A stretch of DNA of 64,000 nt from Nevskia sp. (lineage in GTDB: Bacteria; Pseudomonadota; Gammaproteobacteria; Nevskiales; Nevskiaceae). Both the position numbers and the translations under genes were made by a program. This document shows positions 45,066 to 56,154 of this stretch, one piece after another. The notes below the pieces were generated by a model. The model was given only the letters and a program-made list of their open reading frames with translations, was not told the DNA's origin and ran no database searches. The stretch covers positions 24,740-88,739 of the forward strand of contig JAQGNU010000089.1 of assembly GCA_028291645.1 (NCBI GenBank), in the 5' to 3' direction. Position 1 is the stretch's first letter; the number at the start of each line of letters is the position of its first letter.

Positions 45066-46325
45066 ATGAGGAGTTCCATGAGCAAGGCATTAGACGGCGT
45101 CCGCATCCTGGACTTCACCCACGTGCAATCCGGACCGACCTGCACGCAGTTGCTGGCCTGGCTCGGCGCCGACGTCATCAAAGTGGAACGCCCCGGCGAG
45201 GGCGACGCGACGCGCGCCCAGCTGCGCGATGTCGCCGATGCCGACAGCCTGTATTTCACGATGCTGAACCACAACAAGCGCTCGCTCACGCTCGACACCA
45301 AAGACCCGATCGGCAAGGAAGTGCTGGAGACGCTGATCCGCTATTGCGACGTGCTGGTCGAGAATTTTGCGCCCGGCGCACTCGATCGCATGGGCTTCAC
45401 CTGGCAGCGCATCAACGAGCTCAACCCGCGCATGATCGTCGCCTCGGTCAAGGGCTTCGGACCCGGCCCCTACGAGGATTGCAAGGTTTACGAGAACGTT
45501 GCGCAGTGCGCCGGCGGTGCGGCCTCGACCACCGGCTTCGACGATGGCCCGCCGATGGTAACGGGTGCGCAGATCGGCGACAGCGGCACCGGCTTGCACC
45601 TGGCGCTCGGTATCGTCGCCGCGCTGTATCAGCGCAACAGCACCGGGCACGGCCAGAAGGTATTGGCACCGATGCAGGATGCGGTGCTGAATCTGTGCCG
45701 CGTCAAGTTGCGCGACCAGCAGCGCCTGGAACGTACCGGCACCATGCACGAGTACCCGCAGTATCCGGACGGCAAGTTCGGCGAAGCGGTGCCGCGCGCC
45801 GGCAATGCTTCCGGTGGTGGCCAGCCCGGTTCGATCCTCAAGTGCAAGGGTTGGGAGACCGATCCCAATGCCTACATCTACTTCATCACGCAGGGCGCCG
45901 TGTGGCCTGCGGTATGCAAGGTTATTGGCGAGGAAGGCTGGATCACGGACGAAGCCTTTAAAACACCGGCTGCGCGCCTGCTGCATCTGAAGCCGATCTT
46001 CGCGCGCATCGAGCAGTGGACCATGACCAAAACCAAGTTCGAGGCGATGGATATCCTCAACAAGTACGACATCCCCTGCGGCCCGATCCTATCGATGAAA
46101 GAGATTGCGCAGGAACCGTCGTTGCGCGAAACCGGCACCATCGTCGAAGTCGATCATCCCACGCGCGGCAAATATCTGACGGTGGGCAACCCGATCAAAC
46201 TATCCGATAGCCCGACCGAGGTGACGCGTTCGCCGCTGTTGGGAGAACACACCGAAGAGGTGTTGGCGCAACTCGGCTACAACGCGGAACAAGTCGCGCT
46301 GATGCGCGCCAAGAAAGTCATCTGA
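45066..46325 (+). CDS. CaiB/BaiF family CoA-transferase, Frc paralogue (copy 2)
   Basis: Strongly similar to copy 1: [69 protein letters not shown]. Confidence 0.9.
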   Translation: MRSSMSKALDGVRILDFTHVQSGPTCTQLLAWLGADVIKVERPGEGDATRAQLRDVADADSLYFTMLNHNKRSLTLDTKDPIGKEVLETLIRYCDVLVENFAPGALDRMGFTWQRINELNPRMIVASVKGFGPGPYEDCKVYENVAQCAGGAASTTGFDDGPPMVTGAQIGDSGTGLHLALGIVAALYQRNSTGHGQKVLAPMQDAVLNLCRVKLRDQQRLERTGTMHEYPQYPDGKFGEAVPRAGNASGGGQPGSILKCKGWETDPNAYIYFITQGAVWPAVCKVIGEEGWITDEAFKTPAARLLHLKPIFARIEQWTMTKTKFEAMDILNKYDIPCGPILSMKEIAQEPSLRETGTIVEVDHPTRGKYLTVGNPIKLSDSPTEVTRSPLLGEHTEEVLAQLGYNAEQVALMRAKKVI

Positions 46326-46375
46326 CCGGCGTGAAGGCCAAGATCTGATGGGAATCGTTACGAAACAGTCGCGCA

Positions 46376-46409
46376 ACAAAAAAGCGCAAGCTGATGAAGG
46401 CTTGCGCTT
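46376..46409 (-). terminator. Rho-independent terminator; U-run on the minus strand, may act bidirectionally for frc2
   Basis: Minus strand reads AAGCGCAAGC-N8-GCTTGCGCTT then TTTTG; perfect 10-bp stem (arms 46382-46391 and 46400-46409) with an A-rich run on the plus strand at 46378-46383. Confidence 0.8.
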
Positions 46410-46517
46410 CTTCATGCACTTCGGTCTGTTGCAAGCGCGCGACGCTAACGTGTCGCTACATCGACGACGACCGACCGCTGCGTTCTGTTTCGCTCAAAGC
46501 CCGCTGGCGGGCTCGCC

Positions 46518-46670
46518 TTACAGGCCGCGCAGATACGTTTCGTCGTAATGATCCATCGAACGCTCGATGTCCTTGGCCAGCTTCTTGACCTTCAACCACA
46601 CGGCCAGGATTTGCTGCTTGAAGCCGGTCTTCCAGCTGCCTTCTGCGACCACCATTTCTTGCGTACTCAT
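46518..46670 (-). CDS. Unannotated 50-aa small protein in the oxalate cluster
   Basis: ATG 46670; MSTQEMVVAEGSWKTGFKQQILAVWLKVKKLAKDIERSMDHYDETYLRGL*; SD CAGGAGA about 8 nt upstream; followed by the U-run terminator. Below the size cut of the ORF track. Confidence 0.75.
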   Translation of the reverse strand: MSTQEMVVAEGSWKTGFKQQILAVWLKVKKLAKDIERSMDHYDETYLRGL

Positions 46671-47220
46671 CACACGGTCTCCTGTAACTAGCTGAAACTG
46701 AAAAACTATTTATTGAGATTGCCCGAATCTTCAGTGCGTAGGCTACGCGGATTGTTGCAGCGCATCAAGCGAGATATTGTCAAGCAATAGTTTAGAAAAG
46801 CTAACTCGGCGCGGCGGCTTCACGCGCTTTTGGGCTCGACTGACCTCGAATTTGGGGGCGGATCATAGCTGATCCAAGATTTGATCCAAGTGCCCCGAAT
46901 TGCGGCGACGAAATTGCGAGTTCTGCGAATTTCGGCCGCAACGCAGCTTAAAAGTTCGTTCCACTTCTGCGTGATCTGCGCCGGCTTGGGAGATGTCGGC
47001 CGAGAGTTGCGATCGGCTTAAGTCATCAAGCACCAGTTTTGCGACCACGAAGCGGAATGTCGGTTGCGAGAAGCGTCGTCGCGCAGCTGATCTGCATCCA
47101 TCGTGCGCGCATGCCCTCGTGCACATCGTCCGCATCGTTCAATCGAGTTGCTCGAGCAGCACGCGAAACACACATCGCGTCGGCAAGCTGATCGCTTTCG
47201 TTTTTTTAATTTCTTGAATC

Positions 47221-47263
47221 TTGACCGCAGTCAAGGCGTTGCACGAACGAGTTTTCACACAAT
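47221..47263 (+). promoter_or_regulatory. CRP/FNR-type box TTGACCGCAGTCAA (47221-47234) plus -10-like CACAAT (47258-47263), upstream of gcl
   Basis: TTGAC-N4-GTCAA; hexamer begins 24 nt after the palindrome. Confidence 0.65.
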
Positions 47264-47577
47264 CGCACCATCGTTTTTGCCCGAGCATTTTGTTCGGTCT
47301 GGACGATCAAAAAAGACCATGCACAAATGGATTGCGCGAGGAGCGGACTTTGAACTTGCAGCTGAATCGTATTCGCGAAAAGCCCAGCGTAGTGTCGGGC
47401 TCGATACGCGTATGCGCACCGATGCAACTCCGCGAAGGTCCCGCCGATAGCGAACCGCGGCGGGTCGCCGCAGACATTTGGGTTGCTTGCACCAGCAGCC
47501 GTGTGAGCTTGCTGAACGAAGTCCCTTCGCGCCCGCACGCGCGGCTTCATTCGTAGTCCCTTTCAGGAGAATTTTGC

Positions 47578-49335
47578 ATGGCCAAGATGACGGCGGCCGA
47601 CGCGGCGGTCCGCGTGATGGAAATCGAAGGCGTGGAACACGCGTTCGGCATACCCGGCGCGGCAATCAATCCGCTCTACGCCGCGATGCAGCGGCGCGGC
47701 AGCATCGCGCACGTCCTGGCGCGCCACATGGAAGGCGCATCGCATCTCGCCGAGGGCTACACGCGCAGCAAGGCCGGCAACATCGGCGTCTGCATCGGCA
47801 CCTCGGGGCCGGCGGGCACGGATATGATCACCGGCCTGTATTCCGCGCAGGCCGACTCGATTCCGATTCTCTGCATCACCGGGCAGGCGCCGCGTGCGCG
47901 TCTGTATAAAGAAGACTTCCAGGCGGTGGATATCGAATCGATCTCCAAGCCGGTGACCAAGTGGTCGGTCACGGTGCGTGAGCCGGCGCTGGTGCCGCGT
48001 GCGTTCCAACAGGCGTTTCATCTGATGCGCTCGGGTCGTCCGGGGCCGGTGCTGATCGATCTGCCGTTCGACGTGCAGATGGCCGAGATCGAATTCGACC
48101 CGGACACCTACCAGTCGCTGCCGGCCTACAAGCCGACCGCGCAGCGCAACCAGATCGAGAAGGCCCTCGACATGCTCGCCGCCGCGAGCCATCCCTTGAT
48201 CGTGGCCGGTGGCGGCATCATCAACGCCGATGCGTCGGCGCTATTGGTGGAGTTCGCCGAACTGACCGGCGTGCCGGTGATTCCGACCTTGATGGGCTGG
48301 GGCACGATCCCCGACCAGCATCCGCTGATGGCCGGCATGGTCGGCCTGCAGACGCAGCATCGCTATGGCAACGCGACGATGCTGGCTGCGGACTTCGTGC
48401 TCGGTATCGGCAACCGTTGGGCGAATCGGCACACCGGCTCGGTCGAGGTCTACACCGAAGGCCGCAAGTTCGTGCACGTCGATATCGAACCGACCCAGAT
48501 CGGCCGCGTGTTCTGTCCCGATCTCGGCATCGTCTCGGACGCCAAGGCGGCGCTCGAACTGTTCGTGCAGGTGGCGCGTGAACGCAAGCAGGCCAACAAG
48601 CTGCCGGACCGGAGCGAGTGGGCTGCTGAATGCCTGGAGCGCAAGCAGACGATGCTGCGCAAATCGCATTTCGACGAGATTCCGATCAAGCCGCAGCGCG
48701 TCTACGAGGAAATGAACAAGGCTTTCGGCACCGATGTCTGTTACGTCAGCAGCATCGGTCTGTCGCAGATCGCCGGCGCGCAGTTCCTGACGGTGAACAA
48801 GCCGCGTCACTGGATCAACTGCGGCCAGGCCGGTCCGCTCGGCTGGACCATTCCGGCCGCGTTGGGTGTGTGCGTGGCCGATCCGTCGCGCAAGGTGGTG
48901 GCGCTGTCCGGCGACTTCGACTTCCATTTCATGATCGAGGAACTGGCGGTCGGCGCGCAGTTCAAGATCCCGTACATCCACGTGCTGGTGAACAACTCCT
49001 ACCTCGGCTTGATCCGGCAGGCGCAGCGCAATTTCAAGATGGATTACTGCGTGCAGCTGTCGTACGACAACATCAACGCACCGGAGCTGAACGGCTATGG
49101 CGTTGATCACGTCTCGGTGGTGGAAGGCCTCGGCTGCAAGGCGATCCGGGTGACGCGCCCGGACGACATTCTGCCGGCGCTGAAGCAGGCGCAAGCCTGG
49201 CTGAAGGAGTTCGCCGTGCCGATCGTAGTGGAGATCATCCTCGAGCGCGTCACCAACATCGCGATGGGCACCGAGATCAACGCCGTCACCGAGTTCGAGG
49301 AAATACTCGACGTCGAATCGGCCATCAGTGCCTAA
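47578..49335 (+). CDS. gcl: Glyoxylate carboligase (tartronate-semialdehyde synthase)
   Basis: [63 protein letters not shown]; ThDP fold; followed by hyi. Confidence 0.95.
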   Translation: MAKMTAADAAVRVMEIEGVEHAFGIPGAAINPLYAAMQRRGSIAHVLARHMEGASHLAEGYTRSKAGNIGVCIGTSGPAGTDMITGLYSAQADSIPILCITGQAPRARLYKEDFQAVDIESISKPVTKWSVTVREPALVPRAFQQAFHLMRSGRPGPVLIDLPFDVQMAEIEFDPDTYQSLPAYKPTAQRNQIEKALDMLAAASHPLIVAGGGIINADASALLVEFAELTGVPVIPTLMGWGTIPDQHPLMAGMVGLQTQHRYGNATMLAADFVLGIGNRWANRHTGSVEVYTEGRKFVHVDIEPTQIGRVFCPDLGIVSDAKAALELFVQVARERKQANKLPDRSEWAAECLERKQTMLRKSHFDEIPIKPQRVYEEMNKAFGTDVCYVSSIGLSQIAGAQFLTVNKPRHWINCGQAGPLGWTIPAALGVCVADPSRKVVALSGDFDFHFMIEELAVGAQFKIPYIHVLVNNSYLGLIRQAQRNFKMDYCVQLSYDNINAPELNGYGVDHVSVVEGLGCKAIRVTRPDDILPALKQAQAWLKEFAVPIVVEIILERVTNIAMGTEINAVTEFEEILDVESAISA

Positions 49336-49397
49336 GGCAAGCAGCGTCGTCGGCCGCAGCAGCGGCCGCGATGCATACATTCAAGGAGGAACACCGG

Positions 49398-50174
49398 ATG
49401 CCTAAGTTCGCCGCCAACCTGACGATGCTGTTCAACGAGATCGATTTTCTCGACCGCTTTGAAGCGGCATCGAAAGCCGGCTTCACCGGCGTGGAATATC
49501 TGTTTCCGTACGCGTATCCCGCGGCACAGCTCGCCGCGCTGCTGAAGAAGCACCGTCTGACGCAGGTGCTGCACAACCTGCCGGCGGGCGACTGGGCGAA
49601 AGGCGAGCGCGGCATCGCCTGCCTGCCGGATCGCGTTGCGGAATTCCAGGACGGCGTCGGCAAGGCGATCAGCTACGCCACCGTGCTCGGCTGCGAACAA
49701 CTCAATTGCCTGGTCGGCATTGCGCCCAAGGGCGTGCCCGCAGACCAAGTGCGCGCAACCGTGCTGGCCAATCTCAAATTCGCCGCCGCGGCGCTGAAGA
49801 AAGCCGGCATCCGGCTGCTGATCGAGCCGGTCAACACCTTCGACATTCCGGGCTTCTATCTCAACCGTACTGCGCAGGCGCTCGACTTCATCAGCGAAGT
49901 CGGCTCCGACAACCTGTTCCTGCAGTACGACATCTACCACATGCAGCGCATGGAGGGAGAACTCGCCAACAGCATCAAGGCGCATCTCTCCAAGATCGCG
50001 CACCTGCAGCTGGCCGACAATCCCGGCCGCAACGAACCCGGCACCGGCGAGATCAATTACGCGTTTCTGTTCCAGTTCATCGATCTGCTGGGTTACGACG
50101 GCTGGATCGGCTGCGAATACAAGCCGCGGACGACGACCACCGACGGCCTCGGCTGGCTCAGTTCCTGTCTTTAG
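49398..50174 (+). CDS. hyi: Hydroxypyruvate isomerase
   Basis: MPKFAANLTMLFNEIDFLDRFEAASKAGFTGVEYLFPYAY; SD AAGGAGG. Confidence 0.93.
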   Translation: MPKFAANLTMLFNEIDFLDRFEAASKAGFTGVEYLFPYAYPAAQLAALLKKHRLTQVLHNLPAGDWAKGERGIACLPDRVAEFQDGVGKAISYATVLGCEQLNCLVGIAPKGVPADQVRATVLANLKFAAAALKKAGIRLLIEPVNTFDIPGFYLNRTAQALDFISEVGSDNLFLQYDIYHMQRMEGELANSIKAHLSKIAHLQLADNPGRNEPGTGEINYAFLFQFIDLLGYDGWIGCEYKPRTTTTDGLGWLSSCL

Positions 50175-50228
50175 AACGATCGCGACCAGCGTTGCTGCAC
50201 CACCCAATACAAATGAGGAGACACGAGC

Positions 50229-51131
50229 ATGGCTAAGGTTGGATTCATCGGTTTGGGCATCATGGGCGCGCCGATGGCGGGTCATCTGCGTACCGGCGGC
50301 CACGAGTTGTACGTCTACGATCTCAATCCGGTGCCGAAGGACCTGGTCGACAAAGGCGTCGTCGCCTGCAGCTCCGGCAAGCAGGTCGCCGAGCAGGCCG
50401 ACATCATCATCACGATGGTGCCCGACACGCCGCACGTCGATGCGGCGCTGTTCGGTAAGGGCGGTGTCGCCGAAGGTTTGAAGGCCGGCAAAACCGTGGT
50501 CGACATGAGTTCGATCTCGCCGATCGAGACCAAGAAGTTCGCGCTGAAGATCAACCAGCTCGGCTGCGAGTATCTCGATGCGCCAGTGTCCGGCGGCGAA
50601 GTCGGCGCCAAGGCGGCATCGCTGACGATCATGGTCGGTGGCCCCGAGGCCGCCTTCGGCAAGGTCAAGCCGCTGTTCGACCTGATGGGCAAGAACATCA
50701 CGCTGGTCGGCGGCAACGGCGATGGCCAGACCTGCAAGGTTGCCAACCAGATCATCGTTGCGCTGACCATCGAAGCGGTCGGCGAAGCCTTGCTGTTCGC
50801 ATCCAAGGCCGGCGCCGATCCGGCCAAGGTGCGCCAGGCTTTAATGGGCGGCTTCGCCGCGTCGCGCATTCTCGAAGTGCATGGCGAGCGCATGGTCAAG
50901 CGCAATTTCGAGCCGGGCTTCCGCATCGAGCTGCATCAGAAAGATTTGAACCTCGCGCTGCAGGGCGCACGTGCGCTAGGCGTATCGCTGCCGAATACGG
51001 CGAGCTGCCAGGAATTGTTCAACACCTGTGCTGCACACGGCGGTTCCAAGTGGGATCATTCGGCCATGGTGCGTGCGCTGGAATTGATGGCGAATCACGA
51101 GATCGGCGCGCAGCAGAACAGCGCTGGCTGA
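50229..51131 (+). CDS. glxR: 2-hydroxy-3-oxopropionate (tartronate semialdehyde) reductase
   Basis: MAKVGFIGLGIMGAPMAGHL; DAPVSGGEVGAKAASLTIMVGG. Confidence 0.93.
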   Translation: MAKVGFIGLGIMGAPMAGHLRTGGHELYVYDLNPVPKDLVDKGVVACSSGKQVAEQADIIITMVPDTPHVDAALFGKGGVAEGLKAGKTVVDMSSISPIETKKFALKINQLGCEYLDAPVSGGEVGAKAASLTIMVGGPEAAFGKVKPLFDLMGKNITLVGGNGDGQTCKVANQIIVALTIEAVGEALLFASKAGADPAKVRQALMGGFAASRILEVHGERMVKRNFEPGFRIELHQKDLNLALQGARALGVSLPNTASCQELFNTCAAHGGSKWDHSAMVRALELMANHEIGAQQNSAG

Positions 51132-51248
51132 GCGCTGACATCGTGATCAAGCCGCGTGACCGGCGACCTGGAAATGCGCGCCGGTATCGCGCTGACTTGA
51201 GCGCAGCGCGCCGCCTGTTCAATGCTGTAACGAGGCCAGCGATGGCGA

Positions 51249-52571
51249 TTGCCTGGTGGAATGCGAATGCAAGCCCCGCGTGAGTTGCTGCGACAACTGT
51301 TCGACGCTGCCGTGGCGGCGGCGGCGCCGGACAAATGCATTCCGCAGTATCTGCCGGAGCCACCGACAGGACGCCTGATCGTGATCGGCGCCGGCAAGGC
51401 CTCGGCAGCAATGGCGCGCGCCGTGGAAAAAAACTGGGCGGCCGAACTCAGCGGTCTGGTGGTAACGCGTTACGGCTACGCCGTGCCCTGCGAGCGCATC
51501 GAGATCATCGAAGCCGCGCATCCGGTGCCCGATGCCGCCGGCCTGCAGGCCGCGCAGCGCATGCTGGAACGCGTGCAGGGTCTGTCGCCGGACGATCTGG
51601 TGCTGTGCCTGATTTCCGGCGGCGGCTCGGCGCTGCTGTCGCTGCCGCTGGCCGGACTGACGCTCGGAGACAAACAGAACGTCAATCGCGCGCTGCTGAA
51701 ATCAGGCGCCAGCATCAGCGAGATGAATTGCGTGCGGCGTCATCTGTCGGCGATCAAGGGCGGCCGGCTGGCCGCGGCCTGCTATCCCGCACGCGTACTG
51801 ACGCTGCTGATCTCGGACGTGCCCGGCGACAATCCGATCGACATCGCTTCGGGGCCGACCAGCGCCGATCCCACCACCTGCGCCGACGCGCTCGAGATCG
51901 TCAAGCGTCGCGGCATCGAGCTGCCGCCCGCAGTGCGCCGGATTCTGGAAAGCGGGCAGGGCGAAAGCGTCAAGCCGGGCGACCCGCGTCTGGCGCGCGC
52001 CACCACGCGCTTGATCGCCACGCCGCAGATGGCGCTCGAAGCGGCTGCCGCGGTTGCTGCGGCTGCCGGTGTTCCCGCAGTGCTGCTCGGTGACAGTCTC
52101 GAAGGCGAGGCTTGCGAAGTCGGCAAAGTGATGGCCGGCATTGCGCGCGCGGTGGCGCAGCACGGTCATCCGCATGCCGCGCCCTGCGTGCTGCTGTCCG
52201 GCGGCGAGACCACGGTGACGGTGCGCGGCAGCGGCAGCGGCGGTCGCAATGTCGAATTCCTGTTGGCGCTCGGTGTCGCGCTCGATGGCCATGCCGGCAT
52301 CTGGGCGATCGCCGGCGATACCGATGGCGTCGACGGCGCCGAAGAGCGCGCCGGTGCCTTGCTGACGCCGGACACGCTGACGCGCGCGTTCGCACTGGGC
52401 ATCAATCCGAAAGACAGCCTGGCCAACAACGACGGCCATGGATTTTTTACCGCGTTGGACGATTCCGTAGTGACCGGTCCGACGCTGACCAACGTCAACG
52501 ACTTCAGAGCAATCCTGATCACGCAAGAGGCGGCCAAGGGGCCGACAACTAAAGATGCGCCGACAACGTAA
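51249..52571 (+). CDS. ttuD: Glycerate kinase (MOFRL/TtuD family)
   Basis: VIGAGKASAAMARAVE; LISGGGSALLSLPLAGLTL; SGGETTVTVRGSGSGGRNVEFLL. Confidence 0.92.
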   Translation: MPGGMRMQAPRELLRQLFDAAVAAAAPDKCIPQYLPEPPTGRLIVIGAGKASAAMARAVEKNWAAELSGLVVTRYGYAVPCERIEIIEAAHPVPDAAGLQAAQRMLERVQGLSPDDLVLCLISGGGSALLSLPLAGLTLGDKQNVNRALLKSGASISEMNCVRRHLSAIKGGRLAAACYPARVLTLLISDVPGDNPIDIASGPTSADPTTCADALEIVKRRGIELPPAVRRILESGQGESVKPGDPRLARATTRLIATPQMALEAAAAVAAAAGVPAVLLGDSLEGEACEVGKVMAGIARAVAQHGHPHAAPCVLLSGGETTVTVRGSGSGGRNVEFLLALGVALDGHAGIWAIAGDTDGVDGAEERAGALLTPDTLTRAFALGINPKDSLANNDGHGFFTALDDSVVTGPTLTNVNDFRAILITQEAAKGPTTKDAPTT

Positions 52572-53967
52572 CGCCAAGATTGTTGCCACGCTGGGGCCGG
52601 CCAGCGCTACTGTGGGAATCATCCGCGCGCTGTTCGACGCGGGTGTCGATATGTTCCGCCTCAACTTCAGTCATGGCAGTCACCAGCAGCATCAGGAGCG
52701 GATCGCGATGATCCGCCAGGTCGAGCGCGATGTCGGTCGTCCGATCGGCGTGCTGATGGATCTGCAGGGACCGAAGCTGCGCGTCGGCACGTTTGCCGCC
52801 GGGCCGATCGTGCTGCTGAGCGGCGCGCAGTTTCGCCTCGATCTGGATCCGAAGCCGGGCGACGTCGATCGCGTCTGCCTGCCGCATCCGGAGATTTTTG
52901 CGGCCCTCAAGCCAGGCACCGACCTGTTGCTCGACGACGGCAAGATCCGGCTCGAAGTCACGCAATGCGGACATGATTTTGCGCAGACGCGGGTGGTGAT
53001 CGGCGGCGCGCTGTCGGAACGCAAGGGCGTCAACGTGCCGCAGGTGCTGTTGCCGCTGTCGGCGCTGACCGCAAAGGATCGTCGCGATCTGGCGTTTGGT
53101 CTGGAACTCGGTGTCGACTGGCTGGCGCTGTCGTTCGTGCAGCGTCCCGAGGACATCGACGAAGCGCGCGAACTGGTCCGGGGCCGGGCGCAGATCATGA
53201 CCAAGCTGGAGAAGCCCGCGGCGGTTGAACGGCTCGACGAAATCATCGCGAAATCGGATGCGGTGATGGTGGCGCGCGGCGATCTCGGCGTGGAGCTTCC
53301 GGCCGAGCAGGTGCCGGCGATCCAGAAGCGCACTGTGCGCAGTTGCCGCGCCGCCGGCAAGCCGGTGATCGTTGCAACCCAGATGCTGGATTCGATGGTG
53401 AGCTCGCCGGTGCCGACGCGTGCGGAAGCGTCCGACGTCGCCACCGCGATTTACGACGGCGCCGACGCGGTCATGCTGTCGGCCGAATCGGCGAGCGGCA
53501 AGTATCCGGTCGAAGCGGTGCAGATGATGGACCGCATCATCCTGCAGGTGGAGAAAGATCCGATCTGCCGCCAGTTCATGGAGGCTTCGCATACACCGCC
53601 GCAGCACACCATGGCGGATGCGATCTGTTGCGCGCTGCGCCACGTCACCAAGCTGATGCACCCGGCGGCGATCGTGACCTATACCAGCTCCGGACATACC
53701 AGTCTGCGTGCGGCGCGCGAACGTCCCGAAGCGCCGATCCTCAGCATGACGCCGGCGATTGGCACGGCGCGGCGGCTGGCGTTCGTGTGGGGCGTGCACT
53801 CGGTGCACACCCACGAAATCGCCGATGTGCAGGAGATGGTCGACTACGCCACGCAGACCGCGCTGAGCGAAGGTTTCGCGCAGAGCAAAGACATCATCGT
53901 CATCGCCGCCGGCATGCCGTTCGCGACACCCGGCACGACCAATCTGTTGCGCATCGCGCAGCTTTGA
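52555..53967 (+). CDS. pyk: Pyruvate kinase
   Basis: RRQRNAKIVATLGPASATVGIIRALFDAGVDMFRLNFSHG; MVARGDLGVELP; overlaps the end of ttuD. Confidence 0.95.
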   Translation: MRRQRNAKIVATLGPASATVGIIRALFDAGVDMFRLNFSHGSHQQHQERIAMIRQVERDVGRPIGVLMDLQGPKLRVGTFAAGPIVLLSGAQFRLDLDPKPGDVDRVCLPHPEIFAALKPGTDLLLDDGKIRLEVTQCGHDFAQTRVVIGGALSERKGVNVPQVLLPLSALTAKDRRDLAFGLELGVDWLALSFVQRPEDIDEARELVRGRAQIMTKLEKPAAVERLDEIIAKSDAVMVARGDLGVELPAEQVPAIQKRTVRSCRAAGKPVIVATQMLDSMVSSPVPTRAEASDVATAIYDGADAVMLSAESASGKYPVEAVQMMDRIILQVEKDPICRQFMEASHTPPQHTMADAICCALRHVTKLMHPAAIVTYTSSGHTSLRAARERPEAPILSMTPAIGTARRLAFVWGVHSVHTHEIADVQEMVDYATQTALSEGFAQSKDIIVIAAGMPFATPGTTNLLRIAQL

Positions 53968-54119
53968 CAGCCGGCAGCCGTGAACGCTTGCGCTGCCGGT
54001 CCAAGCCGGTCTCCCGCGGCTGCAGCCTGATCGCCAAGCGCAATATTCCCTGCACGCCGGCCGAGGTGCGCGCTGGCGCTACGATTCATGTCACTCTGGC
54101 GTGATGACAGGAGAATCGC

Positions 54120-55115
54120 GTGAGCTTGCCAAACACCATGAATGCAGTGGCGATCCGCATGCCGGGTGGACCGGAAGCGCTGCAGGCGACGACGCGGCCG
54201 CTACCCGAGCTGCGTCCCGGCGAGGTGCTGATCCGGGTTGCAGCGGCGGGCGTCAATGGGCCTGATCTGGTGCAAAGGCGCGGCGGTTATCCGCCGCCGC
54301 CGGGCGCGTCCGATCTACTGGGCCTGGAGATCGCCGGTACGGTCGTGGCCGTCACCGAAGGCGCGGGTTCGCTCAAGATCGGCGACGAAGTCTGCGCGCT
54401 GGTCGCCGGCGGCGGCTATGCCGAATATTGCAGCGCGCCGGCGCGGCAATGCCTGCCGCTGCCGCAGGGCCTGACGCTGCTGCAGGCGGCGGCGCTGCCG
54501 GAGACCTTCTTCACGGTCTGGTCGAATATCTGGGACCGCGGCCGGCTCGCGCCCGGTGAAACGCTGCTGGTGCAAGGCGGCACCTCGGGCATCGGGGTGG
54601 CGGCGATCCAGATCGCTGCAGCCTTCGGCAATCGCGTGTTCGCAACCGCGGGCTCCGACGAGAAATGCCAGGCCTGCGAAAAACTCGGCGCGTATAAGGC
54701 GATCAACTACAAGACCGAAGACTTCGTCGAAGTCGTCAGGCAGCTCACCGACAAAAAAGGTGTCGACGTGATCCTCGACATGGTGGCCGGCGACTACGTC
54801 GCGCGCGAGCTCAAGGCGCTGGCGCCGGATGGCCGGCTGCTCATCATCGCGCTGCTCGGCGGCGCCAAAGGCAACGCGGATTTCTCGACGGTGATGCTGA
54901 AGCGTCTCACCGTCACCGGCTCGACCTTGCGTCCGCGTCCGATCGAGTTCAAGGCCGCGATCGCGGATCAGCTACGCAGCCGGGTATGGCCACTGATCGA
55001 CGCCGGAAAAATCAAGCCGGTGATTCACGCGACGTTCGCGTTGAAGGATGCCGCACAGGCGCACACGCTGATGGAAAGCGGTACGCACATCGGCAAGATC
55101 ATGCTGCTGCCGTAG
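54120..55115 (+). CDS. NAD(P)H quinone oxidoreductase (zinc-type MDR family)
   Basis: GVNGPDLVQRRGGYPPPPGASDLLGLEIAGTVV; LVQGGTSGIGVAAIQIA. Confidence 0.88.
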   Translation: MSLPNTMNAVAIRMPGGPEALQATTRPLPELRPGEVLIRVAAAGVNGPDLVQRRGGYPPPPGASDLLGLEIAGTVVAVTEGAGSLKIGDEVCALVAGGGYAEYCSAPARQCLPLPQGLTLLQAAALPETFFTVWSNIWDRGRLAPGETLLVQGGTSGIGVAAIQIAAAFGNRVFATAGSDEKCQACEKLGAYKAINYKTEDFVEVVRQLTDKKGVDVILDMVAGDYVARELKALAPDGRLLIIALLGGAKGNADFSTVMLKRLTVTGSTLRPRPIEFKAAIADQLRSRVWPLIDAGKIKPVIHATFALKDAAQAHTLMESGTHIGKIMLLP

Positions 55116-55198
55116 GTCCGGCGCGGCGAACCGCTGCTCTATTCGCGCAGCTTCGCCGCCGTAAGCGCCGCTTGATCGAAGGCGGCGGTACCTTTTGC

Positions 55199-56020
55199 TT
55201 ATCCCGCCAGCGCCGCCGACGCGCTGCGCGGTACCGATGACGCACCTCGGCTTGGCAAGGTATTCGACAGCGCGCCAATGCCTTCGATGAACACTTCCAC
55301 CGTCGCACCTTCCTTGATCGAGCCGATGCCGACCGAAGTGCCGCAGGCGATGACATCGCCGGGCAGCAGCGTCATGTCGTGCGAAATCAGGCTGACCTGT
55401 TGTTGCGGGCTGAAGATCATGTCGGACAGCGGATAGTTCTGCCGCTCGACGCCGTCCATCCGCGTAATGACGCGTGCCTGCTGCCAATCCAATGCAGTGG
55501 CGATCACCGGCCCGATGCAGCTGAAGCTGTCGAAGCCCTTGGAGCGGCACCACTGCGGGAAATTGATGTCCTCGTTGAGCAATTCGGCGGCGGTGACATC
55601 GTTGACGCAGGTGTATCCGAAAATATAGTCGTCGGCCGCATCGACCGAGACATTGCGACAGGTTTTGCCGATAACGATGCCGAGCTCGCCTTCGAACGCG
55701 ATCTTGCCCGCATAGTCCTTCGGACGAATGATCAGATCGTCGGGACCGGCCAAGGAGGTCGAAGGCTTCAGCAGGAACAAGGGATGTACCGGCGCGGCCT
55801 TGCCGAGCTTGGTGGAAAGCTCGCGGAAATTGTTCCATAGCGCCACCACCTTGCTTGGGACGCAAGGGCTCAGCAGCGACACCTGCGCAAGCGGCAACGT
55901 GGCGCCGCTCGGCGTCGGCGTGGACCAGAGATCGCCGCAGTATTCGACCACCTGATCCTGCTCGAGTGTGCCGAAGCCGATCTGTGCGTTATCCCGCTTG
56001 AAGCGTATCCATCGTTTCAC
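55199..56020 (-). CDS. Fumarylacetoacetate hydrolase family protein
   Basis: KPSTSLAGPDDLIIRPKDYAGKIAFEGELGIVIGKTCRNVS; GYTCVNDVTA. Confidence 0.85.
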   Translation of the reverse strand: MKRWIRFKRDNAQIGFGTLEQDQVVEYCGDLWSTPTPSGATLPLAQVSLLSPCVPSKVVALWNNFRELSTKLGKAAPVHPLFLLKPSTSLAGPDDLIIRPKDYAGKIAFEGELGIVIGKTCRNVSVDAADDYIFGYTCVNDVTAAELLNEDINFPQWCRSKGFDSFSCIGPVIATALDWQQARVITRMDGVERQNYPLSDMIFSPQQQVSLISHDMTLLPGDVIACGTSVGIGSIKEGATVEVFIEGIGALSNTLPSRGASSVPRSASAALAG

Positions 56021-56154
56021 GGTTGCGTGTCCTTTGCTCGGCTTTGATTTGCCGCGGTGGTTCTAGCCACCGCCGCGTTGTGGTGCTGCGATGTGCTGTT
56101 CCGACTGATGGGATGAATCCGACAACGAGGCCGTATCTTTTGAACCGGCAGCCT

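Noticed and set aside
47221-47556. 111-aa plus-strand ORF in the gcl leader
   Set aside because: Begins upstream of the predicted gcl TSS, no SD, no recognisable protein features.
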